Assembly: GCA_036435485.1 (NCBI GenBank)
Contig: CM071596.1
Coordinates: 138,843,001 to 138,907,000 of the forward strand
Reading direction: 5' to 3'
Length of the DNA stretch: 64,000 nucleotides
DNA from: Saposhnikovia divaricata
Lineage: Eukaryota; Streptophyta; Magnoliopsida; Apiales; Apiaceae
The notes under the pieces were generated by a model. That model was not told where the DNA came from. It worked only from the letters and a program-made list of their open reading frames with translations, and ran no database searches. Below are positions 23,414-36,900 of the stretch, piece by piece (positions within the stretch are counted from its first letter, which is position 1; every line of letters starts with the position of its first letter). Both the position numbers and the translations under genes were made by a program.

Positions 23414-23838
23414 CTCCAACACACCATTAAACTTGAAAGTGTCGCAGATCTCGATAAAGTCCCGGATGTGCATGTTAGGATCCTCTATCGAAGCACCCCC
23501 AAACTGAACCGAATTTTGCACCATCTGAATTGTTCGCTGCAATAGCTGGACTGACAATACTAGATTGTATGTCATTGATCTTTGGCTGCGAATAGTCCTT
23601 CAAAGCCTTGACTGCTGCTGGTAAATCTGCCATCTCTTTTACTGCTACAAGTTCTTCTTCTGCCAGTTTACGAGTTTGCAAACTTGTTCACATACACGTT
23701 CAAGTACCTGAAAACACCACGAAATAAACAAGCTGTGTAAGTAACCAATCCAAGTCAGTGAACTCTAACGACCACTAATGACAAGCATATAAACTAATAA
23801 AACAAAACACCGAGTCCCCGGCAGCGGCGCCAAAAACT
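23414..23838 (-). pseudogene. gag: Gag fragment of Athila/Tat-type Gypsy element
   Basis: On the minus strand two frames carry consecutive pieces of a Gag. 23475-23681 contains MADLPAAVKALKDYSQPKIN and DIQSSIVSPAIAANN. 23414-23575 contains QNSVQFGGASIEDPNMHIRD and FIEICDTFKFNGV. The pattern is that of the Gag N-terminus in Athila/Tat Gypsy elements. A frameshift lies between the pieces, near 23500-23545. The Gag is cut at 23413 by the LTR of the outer Tekay element, so that element inserted into this Gag; the continuation lies before the window. Confidence 0.8.
23816..23832 (-). other. Primer-binding site, tRNA-Asp-like
   Basis: The minus strand reads TGGCGCCGCTGCGGGGA a few bases inside the LTR at 23839. 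It matches the Asp-tRNA PBS common in Athila-type elements apart from one substitution and one missing base. Confidence 0.7.
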
Positions 23839-25395
23839 TGTTAACACTAATACACGCAAGCGTACGCGGTCACAAGTAATATAGAATAAAATTAAGTTCG
23901 TTCCCACAGAGACTGATTTTGGTTTTGTTTGGTAGAATAACGCACCTATGCACCAATGTATGATTATACTTCACTGCCTAGACAAATAACTAATGTGGGG
24001 TTGATTATCTAAATTAAACTAAGATGCAAATATTAAACTAAGAATTAAAGTAACTAATGAGATTGAAATCGAATTACTAATATGAGAATAAACATGGAAT
24101 CCTAACTTCATTATCTACTTCACTTAGAGTCGATGCCTTTAATCAGTACATGTGATGGTTTTGATATCTGATCGGATAACACGAAACAAGTGAAAGTTAC
24201 CTCTCGGTATACTAGCACCAAACTACACATACATCCACAAAAGAGATAGAAGATGAGTAGACACCTATTATGTTTAGACCCTATATCTCTATAGAATTTG
24301 AAAACATAGAGGTTTAAGCACAAGTTATCCACATAGATCACATAGGGTAGCACCATATCTCTATGTATGCCACAAATCATGATAATATTATCAACCTATC
24401 CTATGCTAGCATGGCAAGTTCTAAATCTCAAGATCCACTCTCATTTAGCAAGAGATTAACATATTAGATGTTAGCTGCGCATCTAAATTCATGAAGCACA
24501 ACCATACAAGGATATCAAGAATTCACCACACATAAATCTTTAAAGCATGCAAACTACTAAGCTACATAGATAAATCCGTTAGAATCCCATGACAACGATT
24601 AGTTCATAATTGAACCGTTCGTCACCATGGGATTTAATGAAAACATGATAATAAACAAGATGTGAAAGAAAGAAGCAATAATATTAATAAAGAGAAGACT
24701 TGAGAAAACAAATCTATGTTTCAACGTATTCAAAAGATGAAGTAGATCTAGATCCTTGCTTGTCACCGAGTGTTGAATCCTTTTCCACTCCCTCCTTTGC
24801 AATTCTAAGTTACAATGAATGATATCCTCTAAATTACAAGGCTAAGATGTGTTTTTATAGGCCTAGATATCTTGCCCAGCAAGAAAATTAACCTACAATA
24901 CAACTAGGAATAGGTTTGGATGCCAAAAATACAATCAGAATTCGAATTCGGGCAAAACAGACTTTTTCAGCATTTTTTTCACTATTCGCGCGCTGCCAGC
25001 ATCCTCTGCTCGCTGGCAGCATTCAAAATTCTGTTATGACACTATTCGGGCGCTGCCAGCATCCATTACATGCTTCCAGCATCCAAAATTCTGCTGGTTG
25101 CTGAAATTGTTATTTTTCTTCGTTTTTTCTCCGTTTGCTCTCATTTCTTTTGCACTCACTTCCGTCTTCAATCCTTTAGCCTTCAAATCATCATGATATA
25201 CCCAAGCAAGTCTTGATTCATCATTCCTATGCTCGAATTCATTACCAAAATCGACGGAAATGCCATTCTTAAGCAATATTCTTGCACACCTGCACAAGTA
25301 GGCGAAACACATCAAAACTACAACAAACTTGAGTCCAAGACAATCAATTTAAGCCGATATGGAATGCTCCAAGTGGATATAAAATCCACTTATCA
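23839..25395 (-). repeat. LTR of Athila/Tat-type element
   Basis: This 1557-bp LTR is bounded by TGTTAACACTAATACACG and CCACTTATCA on the plus strand. Read on the minus strand it starts TGATAAGTGGATTTTATATC, a start typical of this group, and it adjoins the PBS. Near its 5' end (24979-25100) a unit of about 60 bp, beginning CACTATTCG and including GCTGCCAGCATCC, is repeated twice in tandem. I saw no coding frame of note. The minus frame at 25034-25315 crosses these repeats and I do not treat it as a gene. Confidence 0.75.
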
Positions 25396-27599
25396 AAGGT
25401 CCATCGAATTGGTTTGATTGTGATTTGAGTCGGATGTTTTCCGACGGGATAGCCTATTTTATAAAGGAAACTCTGCCCGATTTTTGTGAGATTATAAATA
25501 GTAAATGGTATACTAGAATAGCATAACTACTAATAAGTTAAGTTTATCTGCTATGGGTATAAGTGACCTATGTGATATGCAGGTTCTATGTGCTATGTGT
25601 CTAAGTGATTACTGAATTGCAAGACGATCTGATAAGTATATCAGGTATGCATTATATATGTTAAGTATTAACGTGTTATAAGAATCGTTTGGGTAGAATA
25701 GGATTAGACGATGAAGAAGTATAGTATTCTAAAATAGTACTTATGGTTTATGTAGATACGAAGGACGTAGGACCTAGTGATAAAGGGAAAGCAAAAGTTG
25801 AGTATTAGTGACTGAGCTGTTAGCTGTTGCATTCTACCGGAGGCAAGTAACTCTGTCTTTCCTCTGAAAGTTTATATTCTTTAAACTATTATATCTTGTT
25901 GATTCAAGCATGCCTATCTTATACCATGTTGATCATACTCTTATTGTAAACCTACCTTTGCATGTATCCAAAATCTTTATTGATAAATCCTGGTTAAACA
26001 CATGTAAACCATAAACCAGCATAATTCTTTTTAATTGCTTCTTGACCATACTGTCACCCAGAGTTAAACAATTCTAATTCTTTTTTAATTTCTTCTTGAC
26101 CATATATGTTAAACAACTTGCCTTAATTAAACCATATTGACTGACGGATAAACTAGTGTTCTACTTAACCTATGTCCGTCACCAGTTGAACCTATATTGA
26201 CCTTTAAAACTTATAAAGATTCATTGTGACCTAATTACTGTTTTGAAAACTTAATTACCTTCGAAATTGTTCCTTAAACTTTATAACTTGATCAATTATC
26301 TTTAACTATTTCAAAAAGTACATCTTTGACCGTTAATTTAAATCTCATTCCTTGTACCCTGATCAAAGCCTATATTACTTTTGAGTCGATATCTCCTTGA
26401 CTCAGACTTGTATCTCTATTCCCTTGATATCAGAGAATTTGTCAAACCCTTTGACTTTTATCATTGCAAATCAAAATAATTTGTTTTCTTAAAATACTTT
26501 AAAGTTGCTTAGACTGGGCTGATCTGTTATCAATGAGTCAAAGCTACTTCGGGGTAATGGTTTTTAAAAGGATTTAAGTATTCAAGTGTTTTCTAAATTT
26601 TAAAAGATTTTCTAAATTTTAAATGTTTTCAGAATATAATTTATAAAATGTTAGGAACTCCGATAAAAATGGTTTCTACGGATTCCTGACGATTGGAGAG
26701 GCGTGAACGAACGGGTAATGCCGGTTCCGCCTGTTTGTGTGTATTATTGGTGTAGTTCTGGTCTATCCAGTCCAACACCCTTATAGGCCAACGTGTTGCC
26801 TCTTGGGAACCCAAGCTATCCTAATGAAAGGATTAATGTCCAGAGGGACTCTGTGTCCATTATGGGGACTTTATGGGCTGATCACCCATATTGTCTGTGT
26901 GAAATAAAACCACCAATCAGTTTTCTTAAAGTGAATGATTAATTTTAAATACTGTGAATTGAAATTGGTTTACCGATTGAAATGTCAATTGCTTTACAAA
27001 TTTTGAGTTCACTATTACTGTTCTGATTATCAGTTGATACCCTATCATTTCCAAATGCCGGTATTGCTTTTACTGTTCCAGCATATTTATGTCATATCTT
27101 GTTCTACTGTCACCCTTTGCGATATCCTGATATACTGTTTTCAGTTTGAAATCTTTAGTTACTTACTGAGCGTTGGCTCATTATTATTTTTGTCTAACCC
27201 TTTCGATAGTAGCATAAGAATCATGGTTCGTACCATTCAAATCGCGAGGAAGCGCACTTACCGTGGCCCTGAGTTGGTTCGTTTTGAGATAGCTCCCGGG
27301 GTAGATGCAATAACAGCTTAGTGAGGAGATTTTAATAGTTGGTTTCTAAGTTAGTTGTGAGAACTAGTTGGTGTAAGAATTTGAATTCATGGTCTGTAAT
27401 AATAATAATTAGATTATGGCTTGTAATAATAAATAGTTAGACGTTGGCTTGCTTGTTTCATACCATTACCTGTGAAAGATCTTGGATAGTAGAGTTGGGG
27501 CCAGTCAGTATGCTATATTTATGTTTATTATTTTAGGGTTGGTGTATCTAGTGTGTCAGTGACTCTCCGATCTAGGCCCTAGGTCAGGAGGGCGTCACA
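25396..27599 (+). repeat. 3' part of a plus-strand Tekay-like LTR (relic)
   Basis: The end GGAGGGCGTCACA is the plus-strand counterpart of the TGTGACGCCCCTGG ends of the LARD LTRs. The segment also has the LTR block with GCGTTGGCTCATTATT just before a basic micro-ORF, as in the other Tekay-type LTRs. I found no second LTR or interior. The left edge abuts the Athila-type LTR and is probably where that element inserted or truncated it. The first kilobase (25396-26600) shows nothing else I recognise. Confidence 0.6.
27223..27321 (+). CDS. Basic LTR micro-ORF, 32 codons, plus-strand relic
   Basis: ATG at 27223 opens MVRTIQIARKRTYRGPEL and ends at a TAG 278 bp before the LTR end. It is preceded by GGCTCATTATTATTTTTG and a pyrimidine-rich run ending in AG. 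Place, size and charge match the frames at 19159-19275 and 27972-28061. The longer frame upstream in the same phase (27034 on) starts in AT-rich LTR DNA and is less likely to be real. Confidence 0.35.
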   Translation: MVRTIQIARKRTYRGPELVRFEIAPGVDAITA

Positions 27600-27640
27600 A
27601 GACCCGTTACACAAATATGGGAAAGTTGGTATATGCTCTT
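27600..27640 (+). pseudogene. pol: RNase H fragment of Tat-type element, left of LARD insertion
   Basis: The frame reads TNMGKLVYAL up to the CTCTT duplication and continues at 37269 (VLASQKLRPYFQAHKVEVRT). It is the RNase H of a Tat-type Gypsy element, split by the LARD at 27641-37263. Confidence 0.75.
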
Positions 27641-30600
27641 TGTGACGCCCCTGGATCCGGGGTCATGGATCCAGGCCGTCAAGGTCCAATTTCCAATCAT
27701 TAACAACATTTCTTGGATTTTTTTTTATATATAATTAATACAAATTAATACTTTCATAAATGACCCCACACTAATATCATCACACACCAGTCATATGCTC
27801 AGGGAACAACATCCACAATATTAAAAGTTTATAGTTAAACAGTTATTACAACCCAGAATCATATTTAAGTACATTGTTGAATAATACTTCGACACGTAGC
27901 AATTCAACAATCAAAAGTTTATTATACCAGCTTACACATTTAATATACATAATCTACCAGGACCCGCTTGTCTACGCTACCTCTGGAATAGGTGCAAGCG
28001 TTCTCTCAAAAGGTTGCCTTTCCCTTACCCTCTTGCGGGGTGTAGTGCGGAGTATCGGCATGCCTAGCTGTTGTATAAAATAAATAGCAAGAATGAGCTA
28101 AAATAGCTCAGCCAAATAAATTCTATCGACTACCATCAAAGGAAATAGACCATTACACATATGTATATATGTGTGGAAATTCATCATACTTATTAAGAAA
28201 GAAAAATCTTTATTTATTAAATACACCATCTATTCATCTTGCTAGGAAAAGAAATTTAGGATAATATAATATGAGTTTCTCTTCTAAAATATTATAATAA
28301 TCCATACTTCATTTCCGTATAATATTTCAAAATAATATATACTATTTGAATCAGATCTCTTAATAAAATCTTTCCATTTCCTTGTATATGACACTTATAT
28401 AAGAATAATATAAAATCAGTTTCTCTTCATTCCATATAAATAATTCCATCACCTTATCTCATTTTCTTGGTTTCAGCATATAAATCTGAAAACCATTATC
28501 AACTCTTTCTTTTCAAAAACATTGGGGATATCTGCTGTCGCCTGATACGTTAGGACGATGATCAGTCGCCTAATTGTACCTGCTCTCTTTTTACTACTGG
28601 TAGAAGGAATGAAGATCATCCCTAGAGGAAGGCCACCTACTAACATCCTCCCTTGGCATCTTCGTGCCGTAATAAAATAATAAATGCTGGACTGTGTCGC
28701 ACACAGCCCTGACACAGCCACTTACGCAAGTCTGTTGCAATCCCCCCTTTTTGTCAAATCATTTATCTACTCACATTTATCATTTCCATTTCCATTTCCA
28801 TTCACATTTCCATTCACATTTATCATCACCTTTAAATCATATGTCATAATACTTTAATTATGACTCATACATCTTTTCTATAATTATTAAAGTCAAATAT
28901 GCCTTTAGAACATAAAGTATATTCGCTCTATCCATATTCGTATCTATCTTTCTTTAATTCTCAAAATCAGGAAATAAATCCTTAGCAATATAGCATCGTA
29001 GAAAAACATATATATTCCAAGAAATCATTTTAATTTAAAAAATAAAATAGTTTTCTAAAGTAAGAGTAGAAGAAATCTTGCTCTCTTATATACACATATA
29101 TATATGTTGTTCCATCTACTTTTAAAAATAGTAGATAATAATCAAATAATACTTATTAAATCACAATATTTAAAAAGAATATCTTTAGCAAAATATTATA
29201 AATCATATAACCCTAGATAACAACTGATACCATTATCTCATATTCTCTTAATCATAAGGCATGTTCACTTCATGCATAATCATCTCTATACATATCCATC
29301 TCATACTCATATCCATATTCATATACATCTTCGTATACCTTTCTTTTCGATATCAATACTCAAGGAAGACAATTTCTTCACAATAGAGTAATAATAGCAT
29401 CACATATATATTCCATGAAATCAAGTTTCTTTGAAGATAAATAGTTTTCCAAGTAGGGATAGAAAAGATCTTGCCTCGATCTCGATGTTCTGAAGGTATG
29501 GCTCGTGGCTCTCCCGAAGTTTCTATAAACACGAAAAGGACCGTCGTTAGAATACCACATCTCTTACTCACCTCACTCTTGCATAACAATACCCTTGACA
29601 CTTTAATATATGTTTCACATGTTATTCATAACCCAAGTGTTCCAAAAACCCAACCATTTTAGGTTAAATCAAGGTTTCGGTGCTTATTCACCATTTCCCT
29701 TAACAACCATACCCGACTGTAAAAATTCTCAGAAAATCTCAATTTCGAATTTTAATGTAAGGTCAACTGGAAATGACTTTTTGACCACTCCACTACAATA
29801 TCTCAAAATTTTATAATTTTTAAAAATGCTTAAGTATGGTATTCATAGCCTCCAATTTGATACAATTACATTTTCTCGATTTCTGAACCACTTTCACTAA
29901 AACTGACTTTTCTCCTAAACCGTTCATCAGATTTTAACGTACTTTATATTAAAACGATCTATGAACTAAGCTCTATCACTTCATGGTCAATTGGTAACCT
30001 AGAAAGTAGGGTACCATACGGGTACATGGGTCCAAAACAGGGCAGATTACATCCTAACGAAAATCGGGCATTATAACGGCTATAATTTCATACTTTCCAA
30101 ATTTTTCTCACCTCCAAATCCATCACCAAACACATACATCAAACCTACACCATGTGGTCATCATACCAACCATAGATTTACAACACAAAACACTTCCATA
30201 TTTAACTCAAACCACTTACAAACACATAATCATCATAATCTTATCATTTACACCACTTAATCACTAAACTTTCTATAATCCATCATATATTCAAAGTAAT
30301 ACTAAAGGATCTTGAGATTTATACCTTCTTGAAGCTTTGATAACACTTAGCAAGCCTTGGGATATGCTTAAACAACCTTACACTAGCTTGGATTAACTAA
30401 GAAAACCATAAAAACAAAGTTAATACTTAGAGTTACTAAACTGCAGCTGAAAGAAGGTGAAAAACGAGGCCCTTACCAATCTTTTCTGGACAAGGCTCCT
30501 AAAGAAGAGTTGTAGGGCATCTCAATACCTTTCCAAAAAGCTAAAGAACACAAAATTCCATTGAGAAACGAAGGCGTTATGCTCGTTTTACTGAGCTGCT

Positions 30601-31307
30601 GCTGGTTTGTCCGAATTGAAAGAAAATGGATGGGGGAGAGATTTTCTTTTGGCTTTTGATCTTATCTTGGCTTAGTCTTGTAATCTCTAGAGTTTTGTAG
30701 AATGGTGTGGATATTTACATGGTTAAATGACTCATCTACCCCTTAAACTTGTGTTAGTGGAATGTGATGTAAGGAATGATGTCATTGGATGAGTTAATCA
30801 TCTCATTTCTTTGGTTTTCTTAAATATAATGCTACTAATTCTTGTAAATGATAATGTGGGATGTATCCTTGTTATTTTATTAAATCTTGGTTGTTTTGTT
30901 TCCATACTCGTCTAATTGCGATTCGTTTCGAATATACCTCGTTATCCAAGTGGTTTTGAAATCGTTTAAAAATCCAAATTCCCTTGGTATTTCCTTGACT
31001 TGATAATCCCTTGGTTTAACTTAAATTCACTAATTCCTCAATATATAAATCCTTTAATATTTCCATGCTCTTTAATATCCAATAAATAGAAGCTCGCTCG
31101 AACTCAAAATCCTCAAAAATTCATATTCAGGAATTTCTGAAATCCGTTATCATTTCGAGTCACTTATTTTCATAGTACATCACTAATACGGTTTCCGTTT
31201 ACTCATTTTCCATTTCCAATATAGAGCACCTACACACCATTTCCTAAATTCCTCGAGATCACTATTCATTTAATCACTGTAGCCTTTCTAAAGTTAGGGT
31301 TATTACA
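27641..31307 (-). repeat. LARD LTR, left copy (3' LTR), 3667 bp
   Basis: It begins TGTGACGCCCCTGGATCC and ends TTAGGGTTATTACA on the plus strand. It is the longer copy: it keeps 29728-30048, which the right LTR lacks, and one extra 12-bp repeat near 28795. A hairpin-like GC block with CTACTGGTAGAAGG lies at about 28590-28740. The micro-ORF is at 27972-28061. Confidence 0.93.
27972..28061 (-). CDS. Basic LTR micro-ORF, 29 codons (LARD, left LTR)
   Basis: The frame MPILRTTPRKRVRERQPFER ends PEVA before TAG. It lies 331 bp from the U5 end of the LTR, just after TATACAACAG. The same frame recurs unchanged at 34260-34349 in the other LTR. Compare 19159-19275 (basic core, same EVA end). Whether it is translated is unknown. 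Confidence 0.4.
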   Translation of the reverse strand: MPILRTTPRKRVRERQPFERTLAPIPEVA

Positions 31308-33929
31308 TTCTTCCCCCCTTAAAAGGATTCCGTCCCGGAATCATGCTGAAATATCAATGAATACCTTTCTCATCCGATGTCCTCTAACTTCTACACTATA
31401 TCCTCTATCCTTTTGTTCCTTCATAATATCTCTACCTTGTTTGCGCAAAGTACACCAACATACACTTGCTTGTCATTCATCAACATGCCATTTAGCTTAC
31501 CAATAGCAGCACTTTCACTATCCTTTCCTCGCAAATCTCCTCCTGTATTCAGTCATTCTATATTATCTCATCTCTCCTTTCTCCTCTAACTAAGGGTATC
31601 AGCCACCACATTGGCCTTTTCTGAATGGTAGTGTATCTCACTATGGTTTGGCTATATTTTGATCTCTATCATGACATAAATATTAATACTCCAATTTTCC
31701 TATATCTCATCTCTGTAAAATTTTCCAGAAAATAAATTCTACTAATATTCTTTGAAACAATTGTAAGAAAATATCAATTATAATATATATTTCCTGTTCG
31801 TACTTACACGAGCAAATACTTTCCCTTCATTCTAAGAATTATCTTTGCACTTTCCCCATTATTTCCAAATCTCCTTTTTATAAAGTTCTCTGACTCTTAA
31901 CAGATATTGATCTGGATGACACGAGAATAACTCACTTTCTTATATCACCATAGTTTACTTTCTCACAGATAGATTATTCTTATCTATATTATCAGCCCAT
32001 TTACACCATTCATTGACTTAGTCGATCCCTAACCAAACATTTACACTTAAGAGGTTAAACTAGAGCGTACTTGCAATTTCCTTCGGATACCTTATCCCAT
32101 ATGTCTATTGTTCACTATACACTCTTTACATCTTGCTGATCCACCTTAGTTCTTTCATGATATACTATCTACTCCACCTCTGTAATTTCCGTTTATTATT
32201 CTCATCAAAATCTTTACCTCAAGTTTTACTCATTCACACCTTTTCGATTAATCCTTTGAATAATTAACATCTTTAATCTTTCTCTGCTACTTAGGATATT
32301 AGTCACAATATTGACCTTCCCCCACTAATAGTTATTGCACCTCGAATCCTTCATTAATTATCCCACCTTCCTTTGTTTATCCTTATTCCGACTCTATCCT
32401 CAAAATACACCCTACTTTCAATAATAAATCTCAATTACGCCTTAAAATTACTTATATTCTTTTCTCTTACTAATCATCAAATATACCCATCTCTTTTCAC
32501 GAAATTCCTTCCTCTCTTATAATGAAACGCTTCTAGCTCTAATTATCTCTTATTGAAATTTCCCTTGCAATCTCAAGTTTCCTTGTATTATCACGTATAC
32601 TATAAACATTGTTTCCATTTATTAATGAAATCTTCTATATTCGAAACAATTAATAAAATTTAAGAGACTTTGAATTGAAACGAACCCAGAAACAAGCAAG
32701 GGTCCTACAACAATTTATAAAATTAAAAGTTTTAAATAACTTTTATTCGAAACAAAAGAATATTTGAGAAATCAATATGTTGGAAGAACCCCTGTATCAC
32801 ACAAGTGAGGGCGTCCCCTCCGACTTTCTATCACACAGACAGATTGTCCTTTTATATACATATAGGGCCATTCCTCTTAGTTGGAGTAAGAAATGTAGAG
32901 GGAAATTTAAATCACAATGATAAACCATCTTCCGAAAATAATCTTAGAGGAATATTTTGACTAAGATAGATAAATAAAATTTTGAAACACATTCCCAAGG
33001 GTACCAGAAAGTTTTGAAAGGATACCGGCTCTTAATGAATAATTACCCACTAGTGGAGGAAAATTTGAAACTCAATAATATAATTTAGCAGGGCTTTAGG
33101 AGCTTGAAAATAGGTACTGTTAATAGCCTCTGCCCAATTAAAAATCCCAATAATGGAAGGGTTTCCTCAAATACTATTTATATCTTAGACTGCGCACTCT
33201 CCAAAATTTCTTAAATTTGACACTCACCATGAAGCCTCAACCTATCGTCTGCTATTCCCAATTATCTTCATTTACCTAGTCGTGACTTGGCTCGATACTC
33301 TCTGCCTTTATCCAAAATAGAACACAACCTTCTAATCTATATACTTACGTAATGTTGATCGTCTTATCCCGACAATGCTCCGGTATCAAAGACCCTTCAA
33401 ACTATACTTTATAATTGTATATCCCAACATACCCTGTATACTCACGAGATTATCTAACGTACACTTCCCGATATATCAAGTATTCCCTTTCTCATTCGAT
33501 CCTGTGTACTACATAAACTTAACACTTTTGGCATAATAACCTTTTTATTTAAGTCAATCTCGGAATGTCTCAGTCTGTCTTGGTCCTGTATATCTTGGCT
33601 TTACCGACCAACCTCAGTTTCACCCTTTCATCTCCACAAACAATCAGTGTCTATTCACCGATCCACTTACAATATTTCTTCAAACACCCTTAAACACAAG
33701 AAGACTTTAAATACCCTTAACTTTGGCTCACCAATCTCCTCTCCCTATACTAAAACATAAACTTTTATTAGTAATAATCTATAAAATTATAATCACTACT
33801 TAAAATAAACGCTTCGTTCGATAAACCACCCTTGAACTCGATGTGAGTTCACAATTTATATTATTACTGATATATTTATTATTATCACTCTTGTTCCTGA
33901 GCATTATGACTCTAAGCTCTGATACCATC
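31308..33929 (-). other. Interior of LARD, no coding capacity
   Basis: 2622 bp without a usable ORF. The polypurine tract (minus strand AAGGGGGGAAGAA) starts it at 31308-31322. Short stretches still resemble Gypsy pol on the minus strand, for example CAGCCACCACATTGGCC at about 31602, which equals the RNase H end of the Tekay pol (compare 14251). This points to origin by decay of an autonomous Tekay-like element. The PBS (TGGTATCAGAGC on the minus strand) is at 33916-33927, two bases from the LTR. Confidence 0.75.
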
Positions 33930-36900
33930 TGTGACGCCCCTGGATCCGGGGTCATGGATCCAGGCCGTCAAGGTCCAATTTCCAGTCATTAACAACATTT
34001 CTTGGATTTTTTTTATATATAATTAATACAAATTAATACTTTCATAAATGACCCCACACTAATATAATCACACACCAGTCATATGCTCAGGGAACAACAT
34101 CCACAATATTAAAAGTTTATAGTTAAACAGTTATTACAACCCAGAATCATATTTAAGTACATTGTTGAATAATACTTCGACACGTAGCAATTCAACAATC
34201 AAAAGTTTATTATACCAGCTTACACATTTAATATACATAATCTACCAGGACCCGCTTGTCTACGCTACCTCTGGAATAGGTGCAAGCGTTCTCTCAAAAG
34301 GTTGCCTTTCCCTTACCCTCTTGCGGGGTGTAGTGCGGAGTATCGGCATGCCTAGCTGTTGTATAAAATAAATAGCAAGAATGAGCTAAAATAGCTCAGC
34401 CAAATAAATTCTATCGACTACCATCAAAGGAAATAGACCATTACACATATGTATATATGTGTGGAAATTCATCATACTTATTAAGAAAGAAAAATCTTTA
34501 TTTATTAAATACACCATCTATTCATCTTGCTAGGAAAAGAAATTTAGGATAATATAATATGAGTTTCTCTTCTAAAATATTATAATAATCCATACTTCAT
34601 TTCCGTATAATATTTCAAAATAATATATACTATTTGAATCAGATCTCTTAATAAAATCTTTCCATTTCCTTGTATATGACACTTATATAAGAATAATATA
34701 AAATCAGTTTCTCTTCATTCCATATAAATAATTCCATCACCTTATCTCATTTTCTTGGTTTTAGCATATAAATCTGAAAACCATTATCAACTCTTTCTTT
34801 TCAAAAACATTGGGGATATCTGCTGTCGCCTAATACGTTAGGACGATGATCAGTCGCCTAATTGTACCTGCTCTCTTTTTACTACCGGTAGAAGGAATGA
34901 AGATCATCCCTAGAGTAAGGCCACCTACTAACATCCTCCCTTGGCATCTTCGTGCCGTAATAAAATAATAAATGCTGGACTGTGTCGCACACAGCCCTGA
35001 CACAGCCACTTACGCAAGTCTGTTGCAATCCCCCTTTTTGTCAAATCATTTATCTACTCACATTTATCATTTCCATTTCCATTTCCATTCACATTTATCA
35101 TCACCTTTAAATCATATGTCATAATACTTTAATTATGACTCATACATCTTTTCTATAATTATTAAAGTCAAATATGCCTTTAGAACATAAAGTATATTCG
35201 CTCTATCCATATTCGTATCTATCTTTCTTTAATTCTCAAAATCAGGAAATAAATCCTTAGCAATATAGCATCGTAGAAAAACATATATATTCCGAGAAAT
35301 CATTTTAATTTAAAAAATAAAATAGTTTTCTAAAGTAAGAGTAGAAGAAATCTTGCTCTCTTATATACACATATATATATATGTTGTTCCATCTACTTTT
35401 AAAAATAGTAGATAATAATCAAATAATACTTATTAAATCACAATATTTAAAAAGAATATCTTTAGCAAAATATTATAAATCATATAACCCTAGATAACAA
35501 CTGATACCATTATCTCATATTCTCTTAATCATAAGGCATGTTCACTTCATGCATAATCATCTCTATACATATCCATCTCATACTCATATCCATATTCATA
35601 TACATCTTCGTATACCTTTCTTTTCGATATCAATACTCAAGGAAGACAATTTCTTCACAATAGAGTAATAATAGCATCACATATATATTCCATGAAATCA
35701 AGTTTCTTTGAAGATAAATAGTTTTCCAACTAGGGATAGAAAAGATCTTGCCTCGATCTCGATGTTCTGAAGGTATGGCTCGTGGCTCTCCCGAAGTTTC
35801 TATAAACACGAAAAGGACCGTCGTTAGAATACCACATCTCTTACTCACCTCACTCTTGCATAACAATACCCTTGACACTTTAATATATGTTTCACATGTT
35901 ATTCATAACCCAAGTGTTCCAAAAACCCAACCATTTTAGGTTAAATCAAGGTTTCGGTGCTTATTCACCATTTCCCTTAACAACCATACCCGACTGTAAA
36001 AATTACATCCTAACGAAAATCGGGCATTATAACGGCTATAATTTCATACTTTCCAAATTTTTCTCACCTCCAAATCCATCACCAAACACATACATCAAAC
36101 CTACACCATGTGGTCATCATACCAACCATAGATTTACAACACAAAACACTTCCATATTTAACTCAAACCACTTACAAACACATAATCATCATAATCTTAT
36201 CATTTACACCACTTAATCACTAAACTTTCTATAATCCATCATATATTCAAAGTAATACTAAAGGATCTTGAGATTTATACCTTCTTGAAGCTTTGATAAC
36301 ACTTAGCAAGCCTTGGGATATGCTTAAACAACCTTACACTAGCTTGGATTAACTAAGAAAACCATAAAAACAAAGTTAATACTTAGAGTTACTAAACTGC
36401 AGCTGAAAGAAGGTGAAAAACGAGGCCCTTACCAATCTTTTCTGGACAAGGCTCCTAAAGAAGAGTTGTAGGGCATCTCAATACCTTTCCAAAAAGCTAA
36501 AGAACACAAAATTCCATTGAGAAACGAAGGAGTTATGCTCGTTTTACTGAGTTGCTGCTGGTTTGTCCGAATTGAAAGAAAATGGATGGGGGAGAGATTT
36601 TCTTTTGGCTTTTGATCTTATCTTGGCTTAGTCTTGTAATCTCTAGAGTTTTGTAGAATGGTGTGGATATTTACATGGTTAAATGACTCATCTACCCCTT
36701 AAACTTGTGTTAGTGGAATGTGATGTAAGGAATGATGTCATTGGATGAGTTAATCATCTCATTTCTTTGGTTTTCTTAAATATAATGCTACTAATTCTTG
36801 TAAATGATAATGTGGGATGTATCCTTGTTATTTTATTAAATCTTGGTTGTTTTGTTTCCATACTCGTCTAATTGCGATTCGTTTCGAATATACCTCGTTA

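Noticed and set aside
23183..23545. 120-codon plus-strand ORF spanning the Tekay LTR end
   Set aside because: It crosses the junction of the LTR with an older Gag remnant that reads on the minus strand; it is a chance fusion.
29353..29662. ORFs in the LARD LTR, recurring at 35630-35939
   Set aside because: Present in both LTR copies as repeat sequence only; overlapping frames on both strands and no domain.
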